DNA of 64,000 nt from an uncultured Christensenella sp. (GTDB taxonomy: Bacteria; Bacillota; Clostridia; Christensenellales; Borkfalkiaceae). This document shows positions 51,785 to 60,632 of the stretch, piece by piece (position 1 is the stretch's first letter; every line of letters begins with the position of its first letter). Made by a program: the position numbers and the translations under genes. The DNA lies in NCBI GenBank assembly GCA_910576655.1, contig CAJTJC010000002.1:75427-139426 (forward strand), given 5' to 3'. The notes beneath the pieces are model-generated. The model saw only the letters and a program-made list of their open reading frames with translations, was not told where the DNA came from and ran no database searches.

Positions 51785-51847
51785 ATCGTTTGCTGTAATG
51801 TTTAATCTGGATTATTATGCGTTACGGCAAGTTTAAAGCACTTATTC

Positions 51848-51874
51848 CTTACGCATTTAAGGGTATGCGGTAAG
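51848..51874 (+). promoter_or_regulatory. Leader hairpin before rpsL
   Basis: CTTACGCAT (51848-51856) pairs with ATGCGGTAAG (51865-51874) with one bulged G. A second segment GCGTTACGG (51819-51827) is complementary to part of the same arm, so two structures compete. Could allow autoregulation; class not recognised. Confidence 0.4.
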
Positions 51875-51922
51875 AAATATATTCTACAGGCTGTACAAGC
51901 CGAGTAATATCAGGAGGATACT

Positions 51923-52297
51923 ATGCCCACAATCAATCAGCTTATCAGAAACGGCAGAGAAAGACAGCTTTACAAGAGCAAGTCGCCCATTCTGGACAAC
52001 TGCCCTCAAAAGCGCGGCGTTTGCCTTTCGGTTACGACGACCACGCCCAAAAAGCCCAACTCTGCTATAAGAAAGATTGCAAGAGTAAGACTTACCAACA
52101 AGCAGGAAGGTACCGTTTACATTCCCGGCGAAGGTCACAACTTGCAGGAGCACTCGTCCGTTCTCATCAGGGGCGGAAGAGTTAAAGATTTGCCCGGCGT
52201 CCGTTACCATATCGTTCGCGGCGCGCTGGATACCGCAGGCGTTTCCAAGAGAATGCAGGCGCGTTCCCGCTACGGCGCAAAGAAACCCAAGAATTAA
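51923..52297 (+). CDS. rpsL: 30S ribosomal protein S12
   Basis: 124 residues. [32 protein letters not shown] and the fully conserved [28 protein letters not shown] are intact. The Lys residues that mutate to streptomycin resistance (KPNS and GRVKDL contexts) are wild type. AGGAGG ribosome-binding site. Leads a rpsL-rpsG-fusA-tuf operon, but with recG rather than rpoC upstream. Confidence 0.97.
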   Translation: MPTINQLIRNGRERQLYKSKSPILDNCPQKRGVCLSVTTTTPKKPNSAIRKIARVRLTNKQEGTVYIPGEGHNLQEHSSVLIRGGRVKDLPGVRYHIVRGALDTAGVSKRMQARSRYGAKKPKN

Positions 52298-52302
52298 GTC
52301 GA

Positions 52303-52443
52303 TATAATCTGCGCGGTACAGCGCAGACTTAATCAGACGTTCGGTGAACCCCTACTGGTTTCGGAATATATTACCCTTACCGATAAAAGTAGGCAGTATT
52401 CGCCCGCGAGGGCGGAGAAGATTTGCCCGTATATATTATACGG
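52303..52443 (+). promoter_or_regulatory. Structured intergenic leader before rpsG
   Basis: The 210-base gap holds four successive stems: TCTGCGC/GCGCAGA (52308-52327), CCTACT/AGTAGG (52350-52393, containing CCTTACCGATAAAAG), CGCCC-GCGA-GGGCG (52401-52414) and CCGTATA/TATACGG (about 52427-52444). TATAAT at 52303-52308 has no good -35. The size and structure suggest post-transcriptional control of the S7-EF-G part of the operon. Confidence 0.5.
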
Positions 52444-52507
52444 TGCGCAATAGCTTATTTAAAGGTATTCACGTACCCTTAAAAAAATTTAAAAAGGAGT
52501 AAAAATT

Positions 52508-52978
52508 ATGCCCAGAAGAAGCGGCGTCCCCAAAAGGGACGTATTACCCGACCCCGTGTACGGCAGCAAGGTTGTAACCAAGCTTATCAACCAGATTATG
52601 TACGACGGCAAGCGCGGTACGGCACAAAACATCGTTTACGGTGCTTTTACAATAATGAGTGAAAAATTAGGCAAAGAGCCTATGGAAATTTTCGAGCAGG
52701 CTATGAACAACATTATGCCCGTTCTCGAAGTCAAGGCAAGGCGCGTCGGCGGCGCCAACTATCAGGTTCCTATGGAAATAAGACCCGACAGAAGGCAGAC
52801 GCTTGCAATCCGCTGGCTTGTAATCGCAACCCGCAAGAGAAGCGAGCGCGAAATGGCGCACAAGCTTGCTGCGGAGCTTACGGACGCATACAACAATGCG
52901 GGCGGCGCGGTCAAGAAGAAGGAAGACACGCACAGAATGGCAGAGGCAAACAAGGCGTTTGCACACTTCCGTTTCTAA
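52508..52978 (+). CDS. rpsG: 30S ribosomal protein S7
   Basis: 156 residues with [48 protein letters not shown] and [16 protein letters not shown], all typical. AAAAGGAG ribosome-binding site. Primary 16S-binding protein; in other bacteria S7 or its binding site controls this operon, a plausible role for the leader described above. Confidence 0.97.
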   Translation: MPRRSGVPKRDVLPDPVYGSKVVTKLINQIMYDGKRGTAQNIVYGAFTIMSEKLGKEPMEIFEQAMNNIMPVLEVKARRVGGANYQVPMEIRPDRRQTLAIRWLVIATRKRSEREMAHKLAAELTDAYNNAGGAVKKKEDTHRMAEANKAFAHFRF

Positions 52979-52991
52979 GAGGTAGATTATT

Positions 52992-55094
52992 ATGGCAAGA
53001 GAATACGATTTACCGCATACGAGAAATATAGGAATTATGGCTCATATCGACGCCGGCAAGACGACGACGACCGAGCGTATTCTGTATTATACGGGTATCA
53101 ACCACAAAATCGGCGAAACGCACGACGGTTCGGCTACTATGGACTGGATGGTTCAGGAGCAGGAAAGAGGTATTACCATAACCTCCGCTGCAACCACCTG
53201 CCACTGGACGAGAAGCGGTCAGACCAAAAAGGACGAGTGCAGAATTAACATTATCGACACTCCGGGACACGTCGACTTTACCGTAGAGGTAGAGCGTTCG
53301 CTCCGCGTTCTCGACGGCGCGGTTGCAACCTTCTGCGCCAAGGGCGGCGTAGAGCCCCAGTCCGAGACCGTATGGCGTCAGGCGGACAAGTATAAGGTTC
53401 CCCGTATCGCTTACGTCAACAAAATGGACATCAACGGTGCAAACTTCTCCCGCGCCGTACAGATGATGCGCGACAGGCTTAACGCCAATCCCGTTCCCAT
53501 CGAGCTGCCTATCGGCAAGGAAGAAACCTTCAAGGGTATCGTCGACCTTATCGAAATGACCGCGGAAATTTACGATTCCGACGACGGCAAGCAGTACCAC
53601 AAAACGGAAATCCCCGCCGATTTGGTAGCCGAAGCCGAGGAAGCGCATCTGGCGGTTATGGAAGCGGCTGCCGAGGGCGACGACGCGCTTATGGAAAAGT
53701 TCCTCGAAACTATGGAGCTTACTCCCGAAGAAATCCGCATAGGACTTCGCAAGGCTACTATCGGTATGAAATGTACGCCCGTTCTCTGCGGTTCGTCATA
53801 TAAGAATAAGGGTGTTCAGATGCTTTTGGACGCGGTCATCGATTTCCTTCCCTCGCCCGTGGACGTAGCGCACGTCACCGGTACCAACCCCGATACGGGC
53901 AAGGAAGAAGAGAGGGCAACCTCCGACGAAGAACCGTTCGCGGGACTTGCGTTCAAGATTGCAACCGACCCGTTCATCGGCCGTCTCGCTTATTTCAGAG
54001 CGTATTCCGGCGTGCTCGATTCAGGCTCGTACGTTTACAATTCGACCAAGGGCAAGAAAGAAAGGGTAGGCCGTCTCGTGCAGATGCACGCGAACAGCCG
54101 TACCGAAATTCCCAAGGTTTATTCGGGTGACATCTGCGCAATCGTAGGACTTAAAGACACTACGACGGGCGACACGCTCTGCGACGAAAAGCACCCCATA
54201 ATACTCGAACAGATGACCTTCTCCGACCCCGTTATCCAGCTCTCTATCGAGCCTAAGACCAAGGCGGGACAGGAAAAGATGACTATGGCGCTTATAAAGC
54301 TTGCCGAGGAAGACCCCACCTTCAAGACCTATACCGACCAGGAAACGGGTCAGACGATTATCGCGGGCATGGGTGAATTGCACCTCGACATTATCGTTGA
54401 CAGACTTATGAGAGAGTTCAAGGTCGAAGCCAACGTCGGCGCGCCCCAGGTTGCTTACCGCGAAACCATCAAGAAAGCGGTTGACTGCGAGGGTATGTAC
54501 AAGCGTCAGTCTGGCGGTAAAGGTCAGTACGGTCACTGTAAGCTTCACTTGATACCCAACGAACCGGGCGCAGGCTACGTGTTCGAGGATTTGACGGTCG
54601 GCGGCTCTATTCCCAAGGAATATATCCCCGCAATCGACAAGGGTATTCAGGGCGCGGCAAGAAACGGTTTCCTTGCCGGCTACGAAGTAGTCGACTTCAA
54701 GGTACAGGTTTACGACGGAAGCTATCACGAGGTCGACTCGTCCGAAATGGCGTTCCAGATTGCCGGCTCTATGGGCTTTAAGGACGGTATGGCTAAGGCT
54801 AACGCCGTGCTGTTAGAGCCTATAATGAAGGTCGAAGTCATCACCCCCGACGACTATTTCGGCGATATAATGGGTAACGTAACCGCACGCCGCGGCACGA
54901 TTATCTCTACCGACGACCGCGCAGGCGCAAAGGTAGTAGACGCCGAGGTTCCCCTTTCCGAAATGTTCGGCTACGCAACCGACCTCCGCTCGCGCACACA
55001 GGGCCGCGGACAGTTCACTATGCAGTTCGACCATTATGCGGAAGTGCCGAAGTCGGTAGCCGAAAAGGTAATCGGCGAAAGAGCTAAGAAGTAA
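52992..55094 (+). CDS. fusA: Elongation factor G
   Basis: Ribosomal translocase of 700 residues: G1 [16 protein letters not shown]2 [12 protein letters not shown]3 DTPGHVDF, G4 NKMD, then domains II-V ending [20 protein letters not shown] ribosome-binding site, 14 bases after rpsG. The only EF-G in this window. Confidence 0.97.
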   Translation: MAREYDLPHTRNIGIMAHIDAGKTTTTERILYYTGINHKIGETHDGSATMDWMVQEQERGITITSAATTCHWTRSGQTKKDECRINIIDTPGHVDFTVEVERSLRVLDGAVATFCAKGGVEPQSETVWRQADKYKVPRIAYVNKMDINGANFSRAVQMMRDRLNANPVPIELPIGKEETFKGIVDLIEMTAEIYDSDDGKQYHKTEIPADLVAEAEEAHLAVMEAAAEGDDALMEKFLETMELTPEEIRIGLRKATIGMKCTPVLCGSSYKNKGVQMLLDAVIDFLPSPVDVAHVTGTNPDTGKEEERATSDEEPFAGLAFKIATDPFIGRLAYFRAYSGVLDSGSYVYNSTKGKKERVGRLVQMHANSRTEIPKVYSGDICAIVGLKDTTTGDTLCDEKHPIILEQMTFSDPVIQLSIEPKTKAGQEKMTMALIKLAEEDPTFKTYTDQETGQTIIAGMGELHLDIIVDRLMREFKVEANVGAPQVAYRETIKKAVDCEGMYKRQSGGKGQYGHCKLHLIPNEPGAGYVFEDLTVGGSIPKEYIPAIDKGIQGAARNGFLAGYEVVDFKVQVYDGSYHEVDSSEMAFQIAGSMGFKDGMAKANAVLLEPIMKVEVITPDDYFGDIMGNVTARRGTIISTDDRAGAKVVDAEVPLSEMFGYATDLRSRTQGRGQFTMQFDHYAEVPKSVAEKVIGERAKK

Positions 55095-55152
55095 GCGCTT
55101 ATTTCCGACTGAGTAGTGTAAACAAAATTTTAAAAAATAAGCTTAATTTTAA

Positions 55153-55181
55153 TTGTGTTTTAAATATTTTTAATATATAAT
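55153..55181 (+). promoter_or_regulatory. Internal promoter before tuf
   Basis: TTGTGT (55153-55158), 17-base spacer, TATAAT (55176-55181) in the 207-base gap between fusA and tuf. The following leader holds two small hairpins (GCAGC...GCTGC; CTTATCC-GAAA-GGTTAAG). EF-Tu can therefore be made in excess of the rest of the operon. Confidence 0.6.
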
Positions 55182-55301
55182 ATATGAAAACGCTGGGAAA
55201 TTAAGCGTAAAGCAGCAGGTTAATGATAGATAGCTGCGACTTATCCGAAAGGTTAAGTAAGTTATCATTTATAATAATTTTCTATAAGGAGAAACAAAAA
55301 A

Positions 55302-56516
55302 ATGGCAAAGGCAAAATACGACAACAGTAAGCCCCACGTTAACATTGGTACTATCGGCCACGTTGACCACGGCAAGACCACTTTGACCGCAGCTATCACT
55401 ATGGTTATGGCATGCAAGGGTCAGGCAGCAAAAATGAAGTACGACGAAATCGACAAGGCGCCCGAAGAGAAGGCGCGCGGTATAACGATAAACACCGCAC
55501 ACGTCGAGTATCAGACCGACAAGCGTCACTACGCACACGTTGACTGCCCGGGACACGCAGACTACGTTAAGAACATGATTACGGGTGCTGCCCAGATGGA
55601 CGGCGCAATCCTCGTAGTTGCTGCAACCGACGGTCCCATGCCCCAGACGAGAGAGCACATCCTTCTTGCTCGTCAGGTAGGCGTTCCCTATATCGTTGTA
55701 TTCCTCAACAAGACCGACCAGATGAACGACCCCGAGCTTCTCGAGCTCGTTGAAATGGAAGTTTCCGATACGTTGGAAGCTCAGGGCTTCAAAAACTGCC
55801 CCATTATCAAGGGCTCTGCATTGAAGGCTCTTGAAAAGGCTTCTTCGGGCGCACCCGACGCGGAAATTCTTGCAGCTCCCGAGTGCCAGTGCATTATCGA
55901 GCTTATGGATACAATCGATAAGTTCATTCCCACCCCCGAAAGAGATACCGAAAAGCCCTTCCTTCTTCCCGTCGAGGACGTGTTCACCATTTCCGGACGC
56001 GGCACCGTTGCTACGGGTAGAGTAGAGAGAGGTACGGCTCACGTAGGCGACCCCACCGAAATCGTAGGTCTTATCGAAAAGCCCGTTTCGACCGTTATTA
56101 CCGGTCTTGAAATGTTCCACAAGAGCGTTGACGAGGCTATCGCAGGCTTCAACATCGGCGCGCTGCTCCGTGGTATCGACAGAAAGGGTATCGAAAAAGG
56201 ACAGGTTCTTGCTAAACCCGGCTCGGTTAAGACTGCTACTAAGTTCACCGCTCAGGTTTACGTTCTTAAAGCAGACGAAGGCGGCCGTCACACTCCCTTC
56301 TTCAACCACTATCGTCCTCAGTTCTTTATCAGAACTACCGACGTTACCGGCTCTATCGAGCTTCCCAAGGGCGTAGAAATGGTTATGCCCGGCGATAACG
56401 TAGAAATCAGCGTAGAGCTTATCAAGCCCGTTGCTGTTGAAGAAAAGCTTCGTTTCGCTATCCGCGAAGGCGGCAGAACCGTTGGTTCGGGTACTATCGT
56501 TAAGGTACTTGGCTAA
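55302..56516 (+). CDS. tuf: Elongation factor Tu
   Basis: 404 residues. [58 protein letters not shown] (usually N-K-x-D) and C-terminal domains ending [21 protein letters not shown] ribosome-binding site. Complete; terminator immediately after. Confidence 0.97.
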   Translation: MAKAKYDNSKPHVNIGTIGHVDHGKTTLTAAITMVMACKGQAAKMKYDEIDKAPEEKARGITINTAHVEYQTDKRHYAHVDCPGHADYVKNMITGAAQMDGAILVVAATDGPMPQTREHILLARQVGVPYIVVFLNKTDQMNDPELLELVEMEVSDTLEAQGFKNCPIIKGSALKALEKASSGAPDAEILAAPECQCIIELMDTIDKFIPTPERDTEKPFLLPVEDVFTISGRGTVATGRVERGTAHVGDPTEIVGLIEKPVSTVITGLEMFHKSVDEAIAGFNIGALLRGIDRKGIEKGQVLAKPGSVKTATKFTAQVYVLKADEGGRHTPFFNHYRPQFFIRTTDVTGSIELPKGVEMVMPGDNVEISVELIKPVAVEEKLRFAIREGGRTVGSGTIVKVLG

Positions 56517-56525
56517 TTGCAATCA

Positions 56526-56560
56526 AAAAAGCACTTGCTTAAAGCAAGTGCTTTTATTTT
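56526..56560 (+). terminator. Terminator after tuf
   Basis: AAAAGCACTTGCTT / AAGCAAGTGCTTTT stem with a two-base loop and a T-rich tail. Confidence 0.9.
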
Positions 56561-56581
56561 TTATTGTCAGCGCATATATCG

Positions 56582-57397
56582 CTAATTAATAAGACTTGAA
56601 TATATTAAATTTAATTGTAATGTAACTGGCATAAATTTTGTAATCCATATCATTAAATACGGCATAAATATTAATTTGTTTTTTTGATAAGCGTCGGTAA
56701 TTTTTATTTCGTTGTCTTCTACTTTAATTAAAGAGATGCTTGAACGATTAAAATCAAATATGTGCGAATTATTTTTTATAAGTTCGGCATCTTTGAAATA
56801 ATTTGTTACTATACTTTCAGACTTCAACTTATCAAATACCAATTCAGTAAAAATTTTTTGCCAACCTCTGAGGTTTTCAAAAAGAATTAGATTTTTAAAT
56901 TTCATTAATTGTAATTTGTCTTGTGGGTTAGGATAAGAAATACGAAAATTACAAATTTGATTTGTAAAGTAATCAAATAATTTTAAAACTTTATCGGGAT
57001 AGCTTTCATTGGAAATATATCTTTTAAAAAATTTTTCAGTATCATTATTATCAAAATCGAGAGGAGGTATAGCCGATATTATTCGCTCTTTGATAAAGGG
57101 CTTTACATTTTCAATATTTTTGTTTTTTATCAAAATATTATTGCGTTGTATAACAAAATCTTCTTTATAAAGTCTATTTACTTTTCTTTTGTATTTTTTA
57201 ATTGACTTTATTTTTCTATCGCTAAATTCAGCAGTATCAAAACTAATTGAAGTGCATTTATGATTGGCTATTAATGATACCATAATCAAATCGGATATAT
57301 CACCTGCCAAGCAAGTTATATCCGCAACTTTTTCAGAACTTTTTTCAAGTATTTTTTTAAAACACATATATAATTTCAATACCTTATGAATGTGCAT
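56582..57397 (-). CDS. AT-rich accessory gene, unknown function
   Basis: Up to 271 residues from ATG 57397 (MHIHKVLKLYMC; ATG 57367 possible), rich in Lys, Asn and Ile. Segments include SFDTAEFSDRKIKSIKKYK, SAIPPLDFDNNDTEKFFKRY and a hydrophobic C-terminus (FMPYLMIWITKFMPV). No catalytic motif recognised. Codon use is strongly AT-biased unlike its neighbours, pointing to recent transfer. Divergent from the XRE gene at 57470, with strong promoter and operator-like repeats between: possible toxin-like or defence effector controlled by the regulator, but this is inference. Confidence 0.7.
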   Translation of the reverse strand: MHIHKVLKLYMCFKKILEKSSEKVADITCLAGDISDLIMVSLIANHKCTSISFDTAEFSDRKIKSIKKYKRKVNRLYKEDFVIQRNNILIKNKNIENVKPFIKERIISAIPPLDFDNNDTEKFFKRYISNESYPDKVLKLFDYFTNQICNFRISYPNPQDKLQLMKFKNLILFENLRGWQKIFTELVFDKLKSESIVTNYFKDAELIKNNSHIFDFNRSSISLIKVEDNEIKITDAYQKNKLIFMPYLMIWITKFMPVTLQLNLIYSSLIN

Positions 57398-57400
57398 TAT

Positions 57401-57445
57401 GTGTACATTTTAGCTTATTATAGTACATATTGTGTACAATGTCAA
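57401..57445 (-). promoter_or_regulatory. Promoter and operator repeats of the AT-rich gene
   Basis: On the minus strand TTGACA (57445-57440), 17-base spacer, TATAAT (57422-57417). The palindromic core TTGTGTACAA (57430-57439) fills the spacer and GTGTACA recurs at 57401-57407 just after the -10: two operator-like sites placed for repression by the adjacent XRE protein. Confidence 0.75.
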
Positions 57446-57469
57446 CATAAAATAAGTAAGAGATTTTTT

Positions 57470-57679
57470 ATGTTGCTGATAGGTAAAAAACTAAAAGAAT
57501 TGCGAAATAGTGAAAAACTTACGCAAAAACAACTTGCCGAGGCGTTGAACATAAGACGGGAAAACTATACAAGATATGAAAATGATAAAGTTCGCCCTGA
57601 TTATGAAACGCTGATTGTTATTGCGGATTTTTACAATATTACGCTTGACGAGTTGTTTGACAGAGATAATAAAATATAA
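57470..57679 (+). CDS. XRE-family regulator of the AT-rich unit
   Basis: 69 residues from ATG 57470 (MLLIGKKLKELRNSEKLTQ); the in-frame ATG at 57386 lies in the operator region. A compact Cro/CI helix-turn-helix (LTQKQLAEALNIRRENYTRYENDKVRPDYETLIVIADFYNITLDELF). Probably represses the divergent 56582-57397 gene and itself through the TGTGTACA repeats. AT-rich like its partner. Confidence 0.87.
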   Translation: MLLIGKKLKELRNSEKLTQKQLAEALNIRRENYTRYENDKVRPDYETLIVIADFYNITLDELFDRDNKI

Positions 57680-57685
57680 ATAAAA

Positions 57686-57720
57686 AAAGCGGATAGCATT
57701 TGCTACCGCTTATTTTTTTG
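57686..57720 (+). terminator. Terminator of the XRE gene
   Basis: AAGCGGATAGCA (57687-57698) pairs with TGCTACCGCTT (57701-57711, one bulge) flanked by A-run and T-run. Confidence 0.82.
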
Positions 57721-57759
57721 CATGGTATAAAATTCCGCTTTATTCAAATAATTATTTAT

Positions 57760-58065
57760 ATGGAAAAGCAGGTACAAAAAAGCAATTTAAGCGCGTCGGT
57801 CGGGTTTTTGCTGACCCTATTCAATTTAGTTGTAAGCTTCGGCTTTGCAATTTCGTCAAGCACCGCGTGGCTGCTGATATTTTCGTCGTCAACGGCGGCG
57901 CTTTCGCTGATACTCTGTATATCGGGAAAAGCCAACGCGCGCCGAACGGGCAGGGGTAAGGTGCTGAGTATTATAGGCATAGCGCTCAATACGGTTATTC
58001 TTATTGCCGCTCTGATTTTTTCAATATATTTAATTGCCACTATGCAGTCGAGCAGTCAGGTATAA
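57760..58065 (+). CDS. DUF4190-like small membrane protein
   Basis: 101 residues from ATG 57760 (MEKQVQKSNLSASVG); an ATG-like start at 57700 would span the preceding terminator. Three hydrophobic stretches separated by SGKANARRTGRGKVLSIIGIALN, a pattern of DUF4190-type membrane proteins (G-x-x-x-A-x-x-G...G-L/I-x-L-N). No good Shine-Dalgarno. Function unknown. Confidence 0.65.
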   Translation: MEKQVQKSNLSASVGFLLTLFNLVVSFGFAISSSTAWLLIFSSSTAALSLILCISGKANARRTGRGKVLSIIGIALNTVILIAALIFSIYLIATMQSSSQV

Positions 58066-58106
58066 TTAAATATTGTTACATTACAGCTTTCCCCTTGGGG
58101 GGCGGG

Positions 58107-58385
58107 CTAAATGTCTAAAAGTCCGTTATTAATCATAGACAAAATTTCGTCAACTCTTTTTGACAAAGTAATTAAAGAATTTGCAACGCTTTCCTTTCGT
58201 TTGGCAATCACTTCGTCCTTTGGCTTCCACTGTTCGCAAACAGTTGAACGGACCCGTTGGGTAGCTTTAATTCTTAAATCATTTAAACAGTGGCCATAAT
58301 TAATAATGTGGTAAGAGTTATGCGTGTAAGAAAAGTGTTGGCAAAAAAAAGCGCAATTATTACAAGTTTTATCTTTTGTATTCAT
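58107..58385 (-). CDS. Cys-rich small protein, unknown
   Basis: 92 residues with an N-terminal CNNCAFFCQHF...GHC cluster, likely a zinc site, and a second Cys in TVCEQWKPKDE, followed by a helical C-terminus. Clostridial and phage genomes often encode proteins of this C-x-x-C...H-C...C-E-W kind, but no function is known. ATG at 58385; TATAAT lies ten bases upstream (minus strand). AT-rich, same patch. Confidence 0.72.
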   Translation of the reverse strand: MNTKDKTCNNCAFFCQHFSYTHNSYHIINYGHCLNDLRIKATQRVRSTVCEQWKPKDEVIAKRKESVANSLITLSKRVDEILSMINNGLLDI

Positions 58386-58436
58386 AGTACTTAATATTAT
58401 AGCATACTTACTAATTAATTATAAAAATAAGATAAA

Positions 58437-58463
58437 GTAGTATAAAATACTATAAAATACTAC
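58437..58463. repeat. Palindrome with internal direct repeat
   Basis: GTAGTAT (58437-58443) and ATACTAC (58457-58463) enclose two direct copies of TATAAAATAC (58441-58450, 58451-58460). Located 50 bases upstream of the Cys-rich gene; an operator or a remnant of a mobile end is possible. Confidence 0.6.
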
Positions 58464-58482
58464 ATTATTTAAATGTTTATTC

Positions 58483-58512
58483 AAAAAAGGACGGTATTTA
58501 CCGTCCTTTTGC
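58483..58512 (-). terminator. Terminator of nth
   Basis: AAAAGGACGGTA (58485-58496) pairs with TACCGTCCTTTT (58499-58510); A and T flanks allow either direction, and it lies just after the minus-strand nth stop. Confidence 0.85.
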
Positions 58513-58519
58513 TATTAGG

Positions 58520-59143
58520 TTATTTATTATAATATTCGCAAAGCGGTTTTAACGTGCAGCTTGCGCAATCGGGCTTTTGCGAGTGGCAGACCCGCCGACC
58601 GTGATAAATAAGATAGTGGTGCGCTTTCGACCATTCGCTTTTGGGAAACGCAGTGCAAAGCCCCTCTTCGACCTTGGCGGGCGTTTTGCCCTTTGCAATG
58701 CCCAACCTGTTTGAAACGCGGAAAACGTGAGTGTCTACCGCGATGGCGTCGCCGCCGAAAGCAACCGCGTAAACGACGTTGGCGGTTTTCTGCCCGACGC
58801 CCGCAAGGGTTTTCAGCTCGTCCAGTGTGGCGGGGACTTGCCCGCCGAATTTGTCTATAATGTCCTGCGAGGCGGAGAGTATGTGCGCCGCCTTGTTGCG
58901 GTAAAATCCGCAGGAAAAAACGTATTTTTCAAGCTCGCTTTGCGTAAGCGTCAGCATTTTTTCGGGAGTATCGTACTTTTCAAACAGTACTGCCGTAACC
59001 TTATTCACGCGCTCGTCCGTGCACTGCGCCGACAGTATGACCGCGACCAACAGCTCGTAAGGGCTGTTAAAAATCAGCGCGGGCTGCGCGTCGGGATACA
59101 GCAGCGAAAGCTCGTGTAAAATCTTTTGTGATTTTTCGTCCAT
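58520..59143 (-). CDS. nth: Endonuclease III (HhH-GPD, iron-sulfur)
   Basis: Base-excision glycosylase/lyase for oxidised pyrimidines, 207 residues. Hairpin-helix-hairpin LKTLAGVGQKTANVVY with catalytic Lys, the GPD Asp in AVDTHVFRVSNRLG and the [4Fe-4S] cysteines C-x6-C-x2-C-x5-C (CHSQKPDCASCTLKPLC) are all present. Leaderless start: ATG six bases from TAAAAT. Confidence 0.95.
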   Translation of the reverse strand: MDEKSQKILHELSLLYPDAQPALIFNSPYELLVAVILSAQCTDERVNKVTAVLFEKYDTPEKMLTLTQSELEKYVFSCGFYRNKAAHILSASQDIIDKFGGQVPATLDELKTLAGVGQKTANVVYAVAFGGDAIAVDTHVFRVSNRLGIAKGKTPAKVEEGLCTAFPKSEWSKAHHYLIYHGRRVCHSQKPDCASCTLKPLCEYYNK

Positions 59144-59149
59144 ATTCGG

Positions 59150-59179
59150 ATTTTATCACAAACGGACGTTAAAAGTCAA
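59150..59179 (-). promoter_or_regulatory. Promoter of nth, leaderless geometry
   Basis: On the minus strand TTGACT (59179-59174), 18-base spacer, TAAAAT (59155-59150), then six bases to ATG 59143. Confidence 0.7.
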
Positions 59180-59436
59180 CCCCATCGCCCGAATTGCAGC
59201 CGTCCGTACGTATTGTTCATTACGTAAAAGCCGTAAAAAGCCGAATAATTGGCGTGCTTTATAATACTTTTTGCGCGTTCGGCGGCGGCGTGCGTCAGCT
59301 TTATCGAAAGTCCGCAGCCCACGTTGGCTTCCTTAGGCGTGTTTATAAGCTCGGCGGTCACACCCATCGATTTCAGTCTGACGTTGCAGTCGACGGCTTG
59401 CGCGCGCGAGCGGAATATTGCAAGAATATATGTCAT
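59176..59436 (-). CDS. DUF3343 family protein (putative Se/S carrier)
   Basis: 86 residues, ferredoxin-like. The conserved region ELINTPKEANVGCGLSIKL carries the family's Cys in N-x-G-C-G/A-x-S. DUF3343 proteins are proposed sulfur/selenium carriers next to cysteine-desulfurase-like enzymes; that is exactly the divergent neighbour here. AAGGAAAG ribosome-binding site; its 3' end overlaps the nth promoter. Confidence 0.85.
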   Translation of the reverse strand: MTYILAIFRSRAQAVDCNVRLKSMGVTAELINTPKEANVGCGLSIKLTHAAAERAKSIIKHANYSAFYGFYVMNNTYGRLQFGRWG

Positions 59437-59492
59437 AAAAAATACTTTCCTTAGTAAAATATATATTACATAATATGATGCAGAGGTGAGAG

Positions 59493-60614
59493 TTGATATA
59501 TTTCGATAACGCCGCCACGGGCGGGTACAAACCCGACAGCGTGATAAACGCCGCCGCAGCCGCGCTTAAATTTTGCGCAAACCCCGGCAGAAGCGGGCAC
59601 CGCCTTTCGCTTGCCTGTCTCGAACGCGTGTACGTTTGCCGCAAGCTGATTTGCGACTTTCTCGGCGGGTACAGCTACGAGCGCACCGTCTTTACTAAAA
59701 ACTGCACCGAGGCGCTTAATATTGCGCTGTGCGGCGTTTTGAAATCGGGTGACGAGGTTGTAACGACCGTCGCGGAACATAATTCCGTGCTGCGCCCGCT
59801 TGAAAAACTAAAATCCGAGGGGGTAAAGGTGCGCTATGCGCCGTTGAAGGACGGGCGTATCGACGCAGGCGAAATAATAAAGCTTGTCAAGCCGTCCACG
59901 CGCGCGGTGGTCGTGACGCTCGCTTCCAACGTGACGGGCGCAGCTCCCGATATTAAGGCGTTGCGTGCGGGTATTCCGCAAAGCACTCTTCTAATCTGCG
60001 ACGGGGCGCAGGCGTGCGGTCACGTTCCCGTAAATATGGAAAACAGCGGTATCGACGTGCTTGCCGTTGCGGGGCATAAGGGGCTGCTTGCAATGCAGGG
60101 AGGCAGCGCGCTGCTGTTTTCCGAGCGGGTGAATCCCGACCCCGTTCTTTTCGGCGGAACGGGCAGCGAAAGCTATAAACTTGAAATGCCGGACTTCTAC
60201 CCCGACAGGTTGGAAAGCGGAACGCTCTGCTATCCTGCGATAGTATCGCTTGGCGAGGGGGTAATGTATCTGAGGGAAAATCTGACCGAGCATATAGAAA
60301 AAGTTACCTCGATGACGCGTTACTTAATAGAGCAGCTGTCCGAAACAGACGGTATAAAGCTGTATTCCGAACCAAACCCGTACGGAATAATTGCGTTCGA
60401 TATGCAGGCAATGCAGTCCGAAATGGCGGCGTTCCGCCTTTCCGACGAATACTCTATTTGCGTGCGCGGCGGACTTCATTGCGCCCCGCTTATGCACAAG
60501 GCGCTCGGCAGCGAGGGGCTCGTTCGCGCTTCCGTTTCCGCCTTCAATACGCGCGGCGAGTGCGAGCGGTTCGTTTCGGCAATCCGCGCATTAGCGGTTG
60601 ACAAATCGCGCTGA
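59493..60614 (+). CDS. Cysteine desulfurase/selenocysteine lyase-like aminotransferase (class V)
   Basis: 373 residues from TTG 59493, preceded by AGAGGTGAG. MIYFDNAATGGYKPDSV, TTVAEHNSVLRPL, the PLP Lys in VAGHKGLLAMQGG and the catalytic Cys in RGGLHCAPLMHKALG are conserved. Removes S or Se from cysteine, probably handing it to the divergent DUF3343 protein. Ends 18 bases before cysK, so local cysteine metabolism is grouped. Confidence 0.9.
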   Translation: MIYFDNAATGGYKPDSVINAAAAALKFCANPGRSGHRLSLACLERVYVCRKLICDFLGGYSYERTVFTKNCTEALNIALCGVLKSGDEVVTTVAEHNSVLRPLEKLKSEGVKVRYAPLKDGRIDAGEIIKLVKPSTRAVVVTLASNVTGAAPDIKALRAGIPQSTLLICDGAQACGHVPVNMENSGIDVLAVAGHKGLLAMQGGSALLFSERVNPDPVLFGGTGSESYKLEMPDFYPDRLESGTLCYPAIVSLGEGVMYLRENLTEHIEKVTSMTRYLIEQLSETDGIKLYSEPNPYGIIAFDMQAMQSEMAAFRLSDEYSICVRGGLHCAPLMHKALGSEGLVRASVSAFNTRGECERFVSAIRALAVDKSR

Positions 60615-60626
60615 CGGCACTATTAT
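60598..60626 (+). promoter_or_regulatory. Promoter of cysK, leaderless geometry
   Basis: TTGACA (60598-60603) inside the 3' end of the previous gene, 17-base spacer, TATTAT (60621-60626), six bases to ATG 60633. Confidence 0.72.
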
Positions 60627-60632
60627 ATAGCT

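Noticed and set aside
58080..58106. G-run near 58095 as a second phase-variable tract
   Set aside because: Only six G residues and not at the start of a reading frame.
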